A stretch of DNA of 9,265 nt from Caldithrix sp. (GCA_020722685.1 DYKH01000190.1:1-9265), one strand, 5' to 3'; shown: positions 1 through 5,321, counted from the first letter of the stretch. The notes: generated from the sequence alone by a model not told the origin. Numbers and translations: made by a program.

Positions 1-180
1 TTCGACTTCAGTCAGGCGCTTGTGGTGCAAGGCCGAGAGGAAATCGCGTACCTGCGTGGCACGGCTTTCAGGCACGCGCAGGGTGACGGTCGGCTCACCC
101 CAGCGACCTTGGCCTTTGGGGCGACCGGCTCCGGGGCGTGCGCCGCCGTGGATTTTGAGTGGGTGCAGCGGCTCGGACAT
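1..180 (-). CDS. UmuD-like / S24 peptidase N-terminus, partial at left edge
   Basis: The frame opens at an ATG (178-180) and stays open for 60 codons through the left edge, so only the N-terminus is present. The visible protein begins MSEPLHPLKIHGG, followed by ARPGAGRPKGQGRWGEP, then TVTLRVPESRATQVRDFLSAL. From memory, this Gly/Arg-rich GGARPGAGRP box followed by a short 'VRVPESR..V..FL' helix occurs at the N-terminus of extended UmuD-like peptidases (LexA/S24 family, DNA polymerase V subunit) on proteobacterial plasmids; the catalytic Ser-Lys part would lie outside the window. The reading is supported by a second, diverged copy at 3908-4237: 33 of 50 residues match, so selection acted on this frame. 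It diverges from hipB and shares the 181-335 intergenic region with it. Alternative: a member of a family of small stand-alone DNA-binding proteins with the same box. Coding status is fairly sure, function is inference. Confidence 0.62.
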   Translation of the reverse strand, partial: MSEPLHPLKIHGGARPGAGRPKGQGRWGEPTVTLRVPESRATQVRDFLSALHHKRLTEVE

Positions 181-191
181 GTGCGGACATC

Positions 192-214
192 TTGAATTGG
201 GTTCCGCAATTCAA
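192..214. promoter_or_regulatory. Inverted repeat in the leader of the UmuD-like gene
   Basis: TTGAATT (192-198) and AATTCAA (208-214) form a perfect 7-bp inverted repeat with a 9-bp spacer, 12 bp upstream of the minus-strand ATG at 180. It could be a repressor operator or a leader hairpin. The repeat is seen; the role is inferred. It does not match the canonical LexA box. Confidence 0.35.
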
Positions 215-268
215 ATACAGAACGTCCGGCGCTGCAAGCCTTATTCACAATTGACGCGGTGACTTGGC

Positions 269-296
269 TTGATTTACATCTTAGTGCTATTAGAAT
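269..296 (+). promoter_or_regulatory. Candidate hipBA promoter
   Basis: TTGATT (269-274) and TAGAAT (291-296, 5 of 6 to TATAAT) are separated by 16 bp and lie 40 bp upstream of the hipB ATG. HipB-type antitoxins usually repress their own promoter. No clean long operator palindrome is visible here, only a loose direct repetition of TTAGAA at 290-295 and 322-327. Confidence 0.4.
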
Positions 297-335
297 GGCT
301 CTTATAACTTGGATATGCAGTTTAGAACCATTTAA

Positions 336-647
336 ATGATCTTTGCAATTTCATCCCATGCCGAAATCCTGCTTGCCATAGGCCATCGCCTGCGGGCGCA
401 GCGTCTTGCCCAGGCACTGACGCAGCGTGAACTGGCGGCGATGGCCGGGCTGTCTCTGGGCGCGGTGCGCAAGCTGGAACATGACGGCCAATGTTCGCTT
501 GAAACCTTGATCCGTGTGGTTCAGTCCCTGGGGTTGATGAATGAGATGGAAGACTTGTTTGTGCTCAAGCGTCAGTCCATTGCCGCCATGGAACAGGCCG
601 AGTGGGTCAATCAACGCCAGCGCGCGCCGCGTAGGAAAACACCATGA
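336..647 (+). CDS. hipB: HipB-like antitoxin, Xre-family HTH protein
   Basis: This 103-residue protein would neutralise the HipA-like kinase encoded immediately downstream and repress the operon. Residues about 12-68 form a compact Xre/Cro helix-turn-helix: IGHRLRAQRLAQALTQRELA, then MAGLSLGAVRKLEHDGQ, with the recognition helix near residues 39-48. The last 14 residues are basic (RQRAPRRKTP), consistent with a flexible DNA- or toxin-contacting tail. The ATG at 336 has no strong Shine-Dalgarno sequence, only a purine-poor TTTAA stretch before it, so translation may be inefficient. The stop overlaps the next start as ATGA (644-647), which implies coupled translation with hipA. Length is close to E. 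coli HipB (88) with a small extension. The pairing with a full HipA makes the family call strong; antitoxin activity itself is inferred. Confidence 0.85.
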   Translation: MIFAISSHAEILLAIGHRLRAQRLAQALTQRELAAMAGLSLGAVRKLEHDGQCSLETLIRVVQSLGLMNEMEDLFVLKRQSIAAMEQAEWVNQRQRAPRRKTP

Positions 648-1870
648 AGCAGCTGAGTGTGCATTATTGTGGTTGGGGTGAAGACTGGCCGCTGGGGCGC
701 TTGGCCGATGATGGTTCGACCCTGCTGTTTGAATATACGCCCAATGCGCTTGCGCAGGGGCTGGAGTTATCCCCGCTGCACCTCAAGCTGCGTGCGCAGG
801 CGTATGGCAATTTTCCGAGTTTCCTTCATCGTCTGCCCGGTCTTATTGCCGATAGCCTGCCCGATGGCTGGGGTCTGTTGCTGATGGATCGCCTGTTCCG
901 CCAGCAGGGCTTGCGTCATCCCGGCCCCCTGGATCGCCTGGCCTTTATCGGTCATCGCGCCATGGGTGCCTTGCGCTTTGTCCCTGCAAACAATGAACAC
1001 GACCAAGCGCCTGATTGGAGCCTTCTCGCCTTGGCCGAAGAGAGCGCGCGCGTACTTGCGGGCGATGCCAGCGCGGCCTTGCTTGAACTGGCTCTGACCG
1101 GCGGCTCGCCCCAAGGCGCACGTCCCAAATCTCTGGTGCAATACGATGCGGCGACAGGGCATGTCAGCACGCGCACGGACGCACCTGGCTTACCTTGGAT
1201 GGTGAAGTTTCCAGCGCAGAGCGAGCACAAGGAGGTATGTGCCATCGAACAGCTTTATGCCGGGCTTGCGCGAGATTGCGGATTAGATGTGCCAAATAGC
1301 ACCTGGTTTGACCTTTCCCCTACCCTGGCGGCGTTTGGTGTTGAGCGTTTTGACCGTGAGCAGGGTATGCGCGTCCCCGTTCACAGCCTGGCCGGGTTGT
1401 TGCACGCGGATTTCCGCAGCCCAGGCGCCGCAGACTACACTGCCTTCTTGCGCACTACGCGTTTTCTGACGCGGGATGAGCGCGAAGTGACCCAAGCCTT
1501 TGCCCGCGCCGTTTTCAATGTTCTGTTCCACAACCGTGACGATCACCCCAAGAACGTTGCCTGGCGCCTTGGGCGCGACCGGCGCTGGCGTCTTGCGCCT
1601 GCCTTTGATCTGACTTTCAGCGAAGGCCCCATGGGGCAACATCACATGGACGTTTGCGGTGAAGGCGCGTCCATTGAGCGCAGCCACCTACTGCGTCTGG
1701 CGACGGAATGCAGCGTGCCGCTGAACACGGCTGAAGAGATCATCGAGAGGATGCTGGCGCAGGCATCGACCCTGCCCCAGCGTATGACGGCCTTTCCGAT
1801 TCGCCGGGAGGTTGCACAAGGGATAGGCAAAGCCGTTGAGGTGTGCCGTAAGCGTCTGCGAGCCAACTGA
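644..1870 (+). CDS. hipA: HipA-like serine/threonine kinase toxin
   Basis: This 408-residue HipA-family kinase (E. coli HipA is 440) belongs to a group whose best-studied members phosphorylate aminoacyl-tRNA synthetases such as GltX and cause growth arrest; the target here is unknown. The N-subdomain spans about residues 1-110, with the family-typical LPDGWG at 72-77. A Gly-Ser loop GGSPQGARPK (153-162) aligns with the autophosphorylated loop of E. coli HipA (SVAGAQEK), making Ser155 the candidate phosphosite. WMVKFP (185-190) supplies the ATP-binding Lys188. The catalytic loop is HNRDDHPKN (296-304), with Asp299 and Asn304 in the catalytic and metal-binding positions. APAFDL (319-323) carries the metal-binding Asp322. 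All expected residues are present and the frame is unbroken, so the toxin looks intact. It overlaps hipB by four bases (ATGA) and shares its promoter. Confidence 0.9.
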   Translation: MKQLSVHYCGWGEDWPLGRLADDGSTLLFEYTPNALAQGLELSPLHLKLRAQAYGNFPSFLHRLPGLIADSLPDGWGLLLMDRLFRQQGLRHPGPLDRLAFIGHRAMGALRFVPANNEHDQAPDWSLLALAEESARVLAGDASAALLELALTGGSPQGARPKSLVQYDAATGHVSTRTDAPGLPWMVKFPAQSEHKEVCAIEQLYAGLARDCGLDVPNSTWFDLSPTLAAFGVERFDREQGMRVPVHSLAGLLHADFRSPGAADYTAFLRTTRFLTRDEREVTQAFARAVFNVLFHNRDDHPKNVAWRLGRDRRWRLAPAFDLTFSEGPMGQHHMDVCGEGASIERSHLLRLATECSVPLNTAEEIIERMLAQASTLPQRMTAFPIRREVAQGIGKAVEVCRKRLRAN

Positions 1871-1921
1871 CCATCCTGGATGCAAACAATGAACAACACC
1901 GCCTCAGCCTCGCGGGCATAG

Positions 1922-2121
1922 ATGCACTCGAAAAAGCTTCTCTTCTTTTTGGAGGCGAGTTTTGATGCTTCTGCACCATAACTTAAAACTTTCAAAGCAG
2001 CTTTTTCCGCGCACTAAAACACATGGTGGTCGAAGATGGAATTGGGGCTTCTTACATCCAGCAGATGTTGAATATTTCGTTGCAAGATGCCTTTGCGCTG
2101 CATGAGACACTGCGCCATTGA
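1922..2121 (+). pseudogene. Decayed small ORF, possible antitoxin remnant
   Basis: Two short frames look like one broken gene. The first starts at ATG 1922 and reads MHSKKLLFFLEASFDASAP before a TAA, then continues LKTFKAAFSAH. The second frame reads FFRALKHMVVEDGIGASYI, then QQMLNISLQDAFALHETLRH, and stops at 2119-2121. Joined with one frameshift and one nonsense change they give a plausible helical protein of about 60 residues. The final TGA overlaps a TTG (2118-2120) that opens a PIN-like start in the next frame, the stop/start overlap usual for antitoxin-toxin pairs. No family was recognised with certainty. A competing frame from ATG 1965, with a good GGAGG at 1951-1955, reads a less protein-like 46 codons. 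Confidence is low. Confidence 0.3.
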
Positions 2122-2246
2122 CCCTTCTGTTGATTGATACCAACACCTACCTGCGTTTATGGCGGACTACAACTCCCGCTTGGCAATTGAGGCACAACGC
2201 CCCGAGGATGCGCATCGTCCCGTACTGCACATCCCCGATGAGCTGA
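2118..2246 (+). pseudogene. PIN-domain toxin N-terminal fragment, broken
   Basis: From TTG 2118 the frame reads MTLLLIDTNTYLRLWRTTTP and stops at 2244-2246. The first dozen residues (LLIDTNTYLR) match the start of PIN-domain ribonuclease toxins, where the Asp of 'DTN' is the first catalytic acidic residue. After residue 12 the sequence stops looking like a PIN domain, because the DNA from about 2147 is transposase tail read in the wrong frame. A plausible history is that IS insertion and deletion replaced most of a PIN toxin gene. Alternatively, IDTNTYL is itself a frameshifted piece of the transposase just before HLPAFM, a region where related transposases also have a '..A..YLP.FM' segment. 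Not functional either way. Confidence 0.3.
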
Positions 2247-2611
2247 ACCTCATCTTCAGCCTGCACCACACACGCACGCTCTCGAAAAACCTCAGTTTTC
2301 AGTTCAAGAACCAAGCATACCCACTGCAAGGCCAAGGTCAGGGCTACCGTCTGCGTGGTGCCCGCGTGACCCTATGCGAGCCGTTCAAGGGCGAACCGAC
2401 GGTGCTGTACCAGAATACGGTCATGCCCTACCGACGGCTGGCACGTGGCGAAGCGCCGATCCCGCTGGATGACGAAAAAAGCATTCATCACACCCTCGAC
2501 CAAGCCAAACGCAACCAAGCCGCTCGACCGAACTACAAACCCGCACCTGACCATCCTTGGCGCAAAGGTACGGCAGAAAAAGAACGTTTAAGCGAAGCCA
2601 TTTTGCCCTAA
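2144..2611 (+). pseudogene. ISNCY-type transposase, C-terminal fragment
   Basis: The open frame (first ATG at 2159; homology appears to begin at about 2144 with HLPAFMADYN) encodes about 155 residues ending at TAA 2609-2611. Recognised features are the LPAFMADYN segment that follows the DDE core in ISNCY-group transposases, PEDAHRPVLH, the TRTLSKNLSFQFKNQAYPLQ beta-rich tail, YRLRGARVTLCE and PIPLDDEKS. Full-length relatives are around 450-480 residues; the N-terminal HTH and DDE catalytic core are missing, so this is a dead remnant. There is an in-frame TGA at 2135-2137. The element's right end follows at about 2628-2653, so only its 3' part survives. Family assignment is from memory of the conserved blocks. 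Confidence 0.72.
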
Positions 2612-2653
2612 CCGGCACCATGCCAAGGGGACATTTCTGCTTTGGGTTGACAC
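2144..2653 (+). mobile_element. 3' remnant of an ISNCY-type insertion sequence
   Basis: The transposase tail is followed 17 bp later by GGGGACATTTCTGCTTTGGG and TTGACA (2628-2653), which resembles the terminal inverted repeat of ISNCY-type elements as I remember it. No matching left-end copy is visible anywhere in the window, so the 5' part was deleted. The right boundary at about 2653 abuts the ATG of the DUF1778 gene at 2655. Confidence 0.5.
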
Positions 2654-2654
2654 C

Positions 2655-2936
2655 ATGCCCGCCACTATTTCTACAGTCCGTCTCGAAGCTCAAATCAACA
2701 CCGATCTGCATTCGATGCTCAAACGTGCCGCAGAGCTACAGCGATGCACCATAAACAATTTCGTTGTAGCGGCCATTCAGGAAGCCGCGCAACCCGCCAT
2801 TGAACAGGGCGAAGTGATCCGTTTGTCTATGGCTGACCTTGAACGTTTTGCCCAGGCACTGCTTTCACCGCCACAACCATCCCCGGCACTGGAGCGTGCC
2901 TTCGCTCGCCATAGCAAGCTCCTTCGCACCGAGTGA
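2655..2936 (+). CDS. DUF1778-family (TacA-like) antitoxin, orphan
   Basis: This 93-residue protein belongs to the DUF1778 antitoxins that pair with GNAT acetyltransferase toxins of the TacT/AtaT type, which block translation by acetylating charged tRNAs. The N-terminal ribbon-helix-helix runs from about residue 6 to 45: VRLEAQINTDLHSMLKRAAE, then LQRCTINNFVVAAIQ. Next comes IRLSMADLERFAQALLSPPQ (55-74), the toxin-neutralising segment, and a basic end HSKLLRTE. It appears full length. Its ATG lies one base after the TTGACA of the IS end, so native promoter and ribosome-binding sequence have been replaced; only a weak TTTGGG precedes it. The stop is GTGA (2933-2936), where a partner toxin would start by overlap, but no GNAT reading frame follows. 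Probably an orphan relic, or still able to neutralise a toxin encoded elsewhere. Confidence 0.82.
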   Translation: MPATISTVRLEAQINTDLHSMLKRAAELQRCTINNFVVAAIQEAAQPAIEQGEVIRLSMADLERFAQALLSPPQPSPALERAFARHSKLLRTE

Positions 2937-3171
2937 GACATTCACCGTTTCTGGTTGCCGCCTTGCTCACCTGAAGCCGATGGGGGCTGTCGATCCGCGA
3001 CAAAAACTAATAAGACAACCATTTATCCCGCCACGCTCTCGCGCATTTGTAACCTACGTCGCACCAGTCGCCGTCATTTATTCAGCGGGGCGAACTCCTT
3101 CGGCCTATGCGCGATATCGCTGGCCGGGAAATCATCCACATTTACTCCAGGACTCTAGCGCCCGGTGGAGC
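2937..3171. other. Gap where the partner toxin would be; no intact gene
   Basis: A GNAT toxin is expected directly after the antitoxin, but the GTG at 2933 closes after 13 codons. One frame reading TFTVSGCRLAHLKP from 2938 looks like a possible frameshifted toxin N-terminus, without any acetyl-CoA-binding motif after it. On the minus strand nothing convincing is seen. An imperfect DnaA-box-like TCATCCACA occurs at 3132-3140 and is probably chance. Confidence 0.3.
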
Positions 3172-3813
3172 TTAAACAAGAGGGGATGTCGCGTGCTCAC
3201 GCAGCCAATCCGCTCGGGTGTAGCGATAGCCTGGGAACTCAGTCTCCAGCGTGGCCTGACCAAGCATTAAACGGCGAGCCAACCCTGCAAGCGAGGCCAG
3301 TTCGCTCTCATTACGCACCTCTAGGGGAGCCACCAGGCTGATGCCTGTTGCCCAAGACAAGCGCTTCCGCATCCAAGATGGCGTAACATCAAGATCAATA
3401 CCCGTTGCTGCCAAGCGTGCGCGAATACTGTCAAGCGTGTCGTAATACCGACGCTGTTCCTCGGACGGTTGACGAGTGGTATAGCTCACGACCTGCTTGC
3501 GTGACGCGCCGAGCTTCCGATAGTTTTTGGTGGCCCCCTCAGTAAGCCAGTTATCTAATGGGTCTTCTCCAGCCTCTTCCCAGGATTGCGCATCAAGCGC
3601 ATCGGCATAGACACGGCGCGGATGCTCCCACCAGACGATGACTCGCCGCTTGTTCAGGATAAAACCCACATCATCCCAAGTGGACAGACTGTCGGGTTTC
3701 ACGTCTGTGTAGGAGTGCGGAATGTATAGCCCGCCTTGCGAGAGACGCCATGGATGACTCCGATGGTATTGGCGCTGCATTGGGCCAAATCGCTCCATTT
3801 TCACATTTTTCAT
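3172..3813 (-). CDS. Uncharacterised 213-codon protein
   Basis: I do not recognise this gene. The ATG at 3811-3813 is preferred because GGAGAGG lies 9 nt upstream (3823-3829); an in-frame GTG at 3831 would add six residues. The protein is soluble-looking with no signal peptide or membrane segment. It is rich in Trp and Arg in the first third (WRLSQGGLYIP 22-32, ILNKRRVIVWWEHPRRVYAD 52-71), followed by an acidic stretch WEEAGEDPLDNW (78-89), a central basic helix EEQRRYYDTLDSIRARL (118-134) and an Ala/Leu-rich helix ESELASLAGLARRLMLG (169-185). The WWEHPRR block looks like a beta-hairpin core. Codon usage and an uninterrupted frame with a good ribosome-binding site support real coding. It is transcribed toward the antitoxin gap, and the truncated UmuD-like fragment lies just upstream on the same strand. 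Function unknown. Confidence 0.7.
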   Translation of the reverse strand: MKNVKMERFGPMQRQYHRSHPWRLSQGGLYIPHSYTDVKPDSLSTWDDVGFILNKRRVIVWWEHPRRVYADALDAQSWEEAGEDPLDNWLTEGATKNYRKLGASRKQVVSYTTRQPSEEQRRYYDTLDSIRARLAATGIDLDVTPSWMRKRLSWATGISLVAPLEVRNESELASLAGLARRLMLGQATLETEFPGYRYTRADWLREHATSPLV

Positions 3814-3900
3814 TTTTACCCGCCTCTCCACACGGAAGGATATTTCGATGGGGTCTCATTTTGCCACAGGCATCTGTTTGGCGTGCTTGCCCTTAATATC

Positions 3901-3936
3901 TAGCTATCTATAGGCGTATATAGGTGCTAATAGCTA
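3901..3936. repeat. AT-rich inverted repeat with internal TATAGG repeats
   Basis: TAGCTAT (3901-3907) and ATAGCTA (3930-3936) are perfect 7-bp arms. Two TATAGG copies at about 3909 and 3918 lie between them. It sits upstream of the uncharacterised minus-strand gene and at the point where the UmuD-like copy loses similarity, so it may be an operator, promoter or a recombination scar. Confidence 0.35.
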
Positions 3937-4237
3937 TAAATTTCTTCGTGTGAACGAACAGCGGCAGGAATTCAGACAGGCGCTTGTCGTGCAAGGCCGA
4001 AAGGAAATCGCGTACATCCCCTGCCCTACTTTGCGGGATGTTCATGCGCACGCATGACTCACCCCAACGGCCTGATCCGGCGGGGCGGCCAGCTCCATCT
4101 CTGGTGCCTCCGTGCAAAAACACGGCGTCTTTTTTTTTATGGTAAGGCGTTTTGAATGCTTGCCTGATATCCAACTCCAGAAAACTCGACGAAGCAACTT
4201 TGATCGAAATCAGGCCATTCGCAATACAAACAACCAT
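3908..4237 (-). pseudogene. Truncated second copy of the UmuD-like N-terminus
   Basis: The 109-codon frame contains HGGTRDGAGRPAGSGRWGE, then VRDFLSALHDKRLSEFLPLF, matching the gene at 1-180 at 33 of 50 residues from HGG onward. The nucleotide similarity spans roughly 3967-4122 against 1-157. After LPLF, where an extended UmuD would continue toward its cleavage site and Ser-Lys dyad, the sequence becomes unrelated (VHTKKFIAISTYIRL) and ends within an AT-rich inverted repeat. Upstream of HGG there are about 40 residues with no counterpart in the other copy, including three lysines encoded by a run of nine A on this strand. No good ribosome-binding site precedes the ATG at 4237. Most likely a decayed fragment left from a duplication or an older umuD-like locus. 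A short functional protein cannot be excluded. Confidence 0.55.
4110..4138 (+). terminator. Weak intrinsic-terminator-like hairpin
   Basis: CCGTG (4110-4114), loop CAAAAA, CACGG (4121-4125), then CGTC and nine T (4130-4138). The 5-bp stem is short. No plus-strand gene ends nearby, so it may be chance within the coding remnant on the other strand. Confidence 0.22.
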
Positions 4238-4871
4238 TTAAATTTAAATTAAACACACCAAAAGTCATTGATAGAACGATAAAAAACAGTGAAAACCAGT
4301 GCTCGTGCACCGTGCACGCGGTTAGTAAATCAAGGACGTGAGGAGACACGAATACCCTGACTTAGTAATAACGGGCGAGATACCGAGGTATGCGACATGA
4401 GCGCCGATCGAGCAAAGCGCGTCGAATCATGGCTCAGTTTGACGGCGCAGTGCGAGCAAACTCACAGATATGTATAGCCATGCAATGAGGGTACGAGAAC
4501 AACCGATCAACCCGTGCTTCATTGGGTGTGTAAAAGTCGTTCTTGGTAAGCACGTCGCAAAAAAGTTGCACGGCAAACAGGTGAAGCCACCCACGCTAAC
4601 ACTCTGCTAAATTAGCCACGGAACGACATTTTCCGAGTTACGGCCCGCCAGATAATCAGAAACGTACAAATGTAAGCGTAAGATTTTGCATTGACAGGGG
4701 CGGAAGGGGGGGGGAGAAAGGACTATGCGCAGAAACAATCCTGATTCGTGACTTGTTCAAAAAAGCGAAACCTTCAGAAGAGTCAGAGAGGAATGAAAGC
4801 GGACAAGCTATTTAAAATTTAATTATTTAGCTGAAAAAGCGCGACAGCATGGGCTTTGAGGCAGATTTTTG
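4238..4871. other. Non-coding stretch bracketed by twin palindromes; candidate centromere/regulatory region
   Basis: No credible gene is seen in these roughly 630 bases on either strand. They hold an AT-only tract (4232-4251, ATTTAAATTTAAATT), the first CGTGCAC-C-GTGCACG palindrome (4304-4318), a small ATACC-GA-GGTAT inverted repeat (4380-4391), a single iteron-like ACGTACAAAT (4662-4671), a TTGACA (4691-4696) followed by a run of nine G (4706-4714), and a second AT-only tract (4809-4829) just before the second palindrome. The position, directly downstream of the parAB operon and bounded by identical palindromes, suits a parS-type partition site or an operator region. This is inference. Confidence 0.4.
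4304..4318. repeat. 15-bp palindrome CGTGCACNGTGCACG, copy 1
   Basis: Perfect 7-bp arms around a single C at 4311. Identical arms recur at 4877-4891, 573 bp away, in the same context: an AT-only tract about 50 bp to the left and a loosely similar 16-bp stretch to the right ending in AGG. A protein-binding site such as a ParB or repressor site is the simplest reading. Confidence 0.55.
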
Positions 4872-5321
4872 TCATTCGTGCACAGTGCACGCACTGAGTC
4901 GATTTAGGATGGCTATATGCAGAACAGAGGAAATAGTGACCTCCGCATACTCCGGCGGCGAGAGTGACGCGCCATATCTCATGGTATCCAGCATGGCATG
5001 CCAAGCTTGAACCCAGACAGGGTAGGGGAGGTTAACGGAGTCTGCGGATTTCTCGTTATGCGTGTGTGCGTATTCGAGCACTTGAGCATGGTAGATTTTG
5101 CTCGTGGTATATCTCGGATCATCAAGCATGGCTTGAATAGCCTCGATAACCCAGCGCGACTTTCCCTTGATCCCATATCCAGAGTTAATCAACTCCAAAG
5201 TGAGTACTTTTTTTAACTCTGGGGTAATACGAAATGGAGTGCGCTGCGCATTTTGTTTTTCTTTGGGCACATCCAGGAAGCTGAGTAAGTCTTCTTGTTG
5301 AGCGGAGCCTAATTTCTTCAA
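4872..5321 (-). CDS. Third par-operon protein, ribbon-helix-helix-like
   Basis: This 149-residue protein is translated from a TTG (5319-5321) that overlaps the parB stop as TTGA; GGAG at 5331-5334 gives 9-nt spacing, supporting this start. No named family is certain. Residues 28-66 (TPFRITPELKKVLTLELINS, then a Gly-rich turn and KSRWVIEAIQAML) look like a beta strand plus two helices of a ribbon-helix-helix. A second similar block may run from about 95 to 142 (SVNLPYPVWVQAWHAML, then TISSVLHIAILNRL). A tandem RHH DNA-binding protein would fit a partition accessory or an operon regulator. Its own 3' end contains one of the two GTGCAC palindromes, a possible binding site. Tight coupling to parB argues for co-translation in fixed ratio. 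An orphan function unrelated to partition cannot be excluded. Confidence 0.72.
   Translation of the reverse strand: MKKLGSAQQEDLLSFLDVPKEKQNAQRTPFRITPELKKVLTLELINSGYGIKGKSRWVIEAIQAMLDDPRYTTSKIYHAQVLEYAHTHNEKSADSVNLPYPVWVQAWHAMLDTMRYGASLSPPEYAEVTISSVLHIAILNRLSACTVHE
4877..4891. repeat. 15-bp palindrome CGTGCACNGTGCACG, copy 2
   Basis: Perfect 7-bp arms around a single A at 4884. This copy lies inside the last codons of the third par-operon gene (it encodes the ending ACTVHE), so it could be a binding site placed at the operon's 3' end. Confidence 0.55.

Noticed and set aside
205..220. Possible LexA box (minus-strand CTGTATTTGAATTGCG) upstream of the UmuD-like gene
   Set aside because: Only the CTGT half fits CTGT-N8-ACAG; the other half is TGCG, so it is not a convincing SOS box.
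241..249. Consensus DnaA box TTATTCACA
   Set aside because: Single isolated copy 7 kb from the iterons, in the hipB upstream region; expected by chance in this length.
1965..2105. 46-codon frame with GGAGG ribosome-binding sequence
   Set aside because: The translated product is not protein-like and the competing frame overlapping it looks more like a real helical protein; kept only as an alternative.
1904..2146. 80-codon minus-strand open frame
   Set aside because: No family resemblance, no ribosome-binding site, antisense to the better-looking decayed ORFs.
2839..3270. 143-codon plus-strand frame
   Set aside because: Its first third overlaps the DUF1778 antitoxin and its end overlaps the unknown minus-strand gene; only a short middle part could be toxin residue.
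4137..4349. 70-codon minus-strand frame containing ACTVHE
   Set aside because: The ACTVHE similarity to the end of the third par protein comes only from the shared 15-bp palindrome; no other resemblance and no ribosome-binding site.
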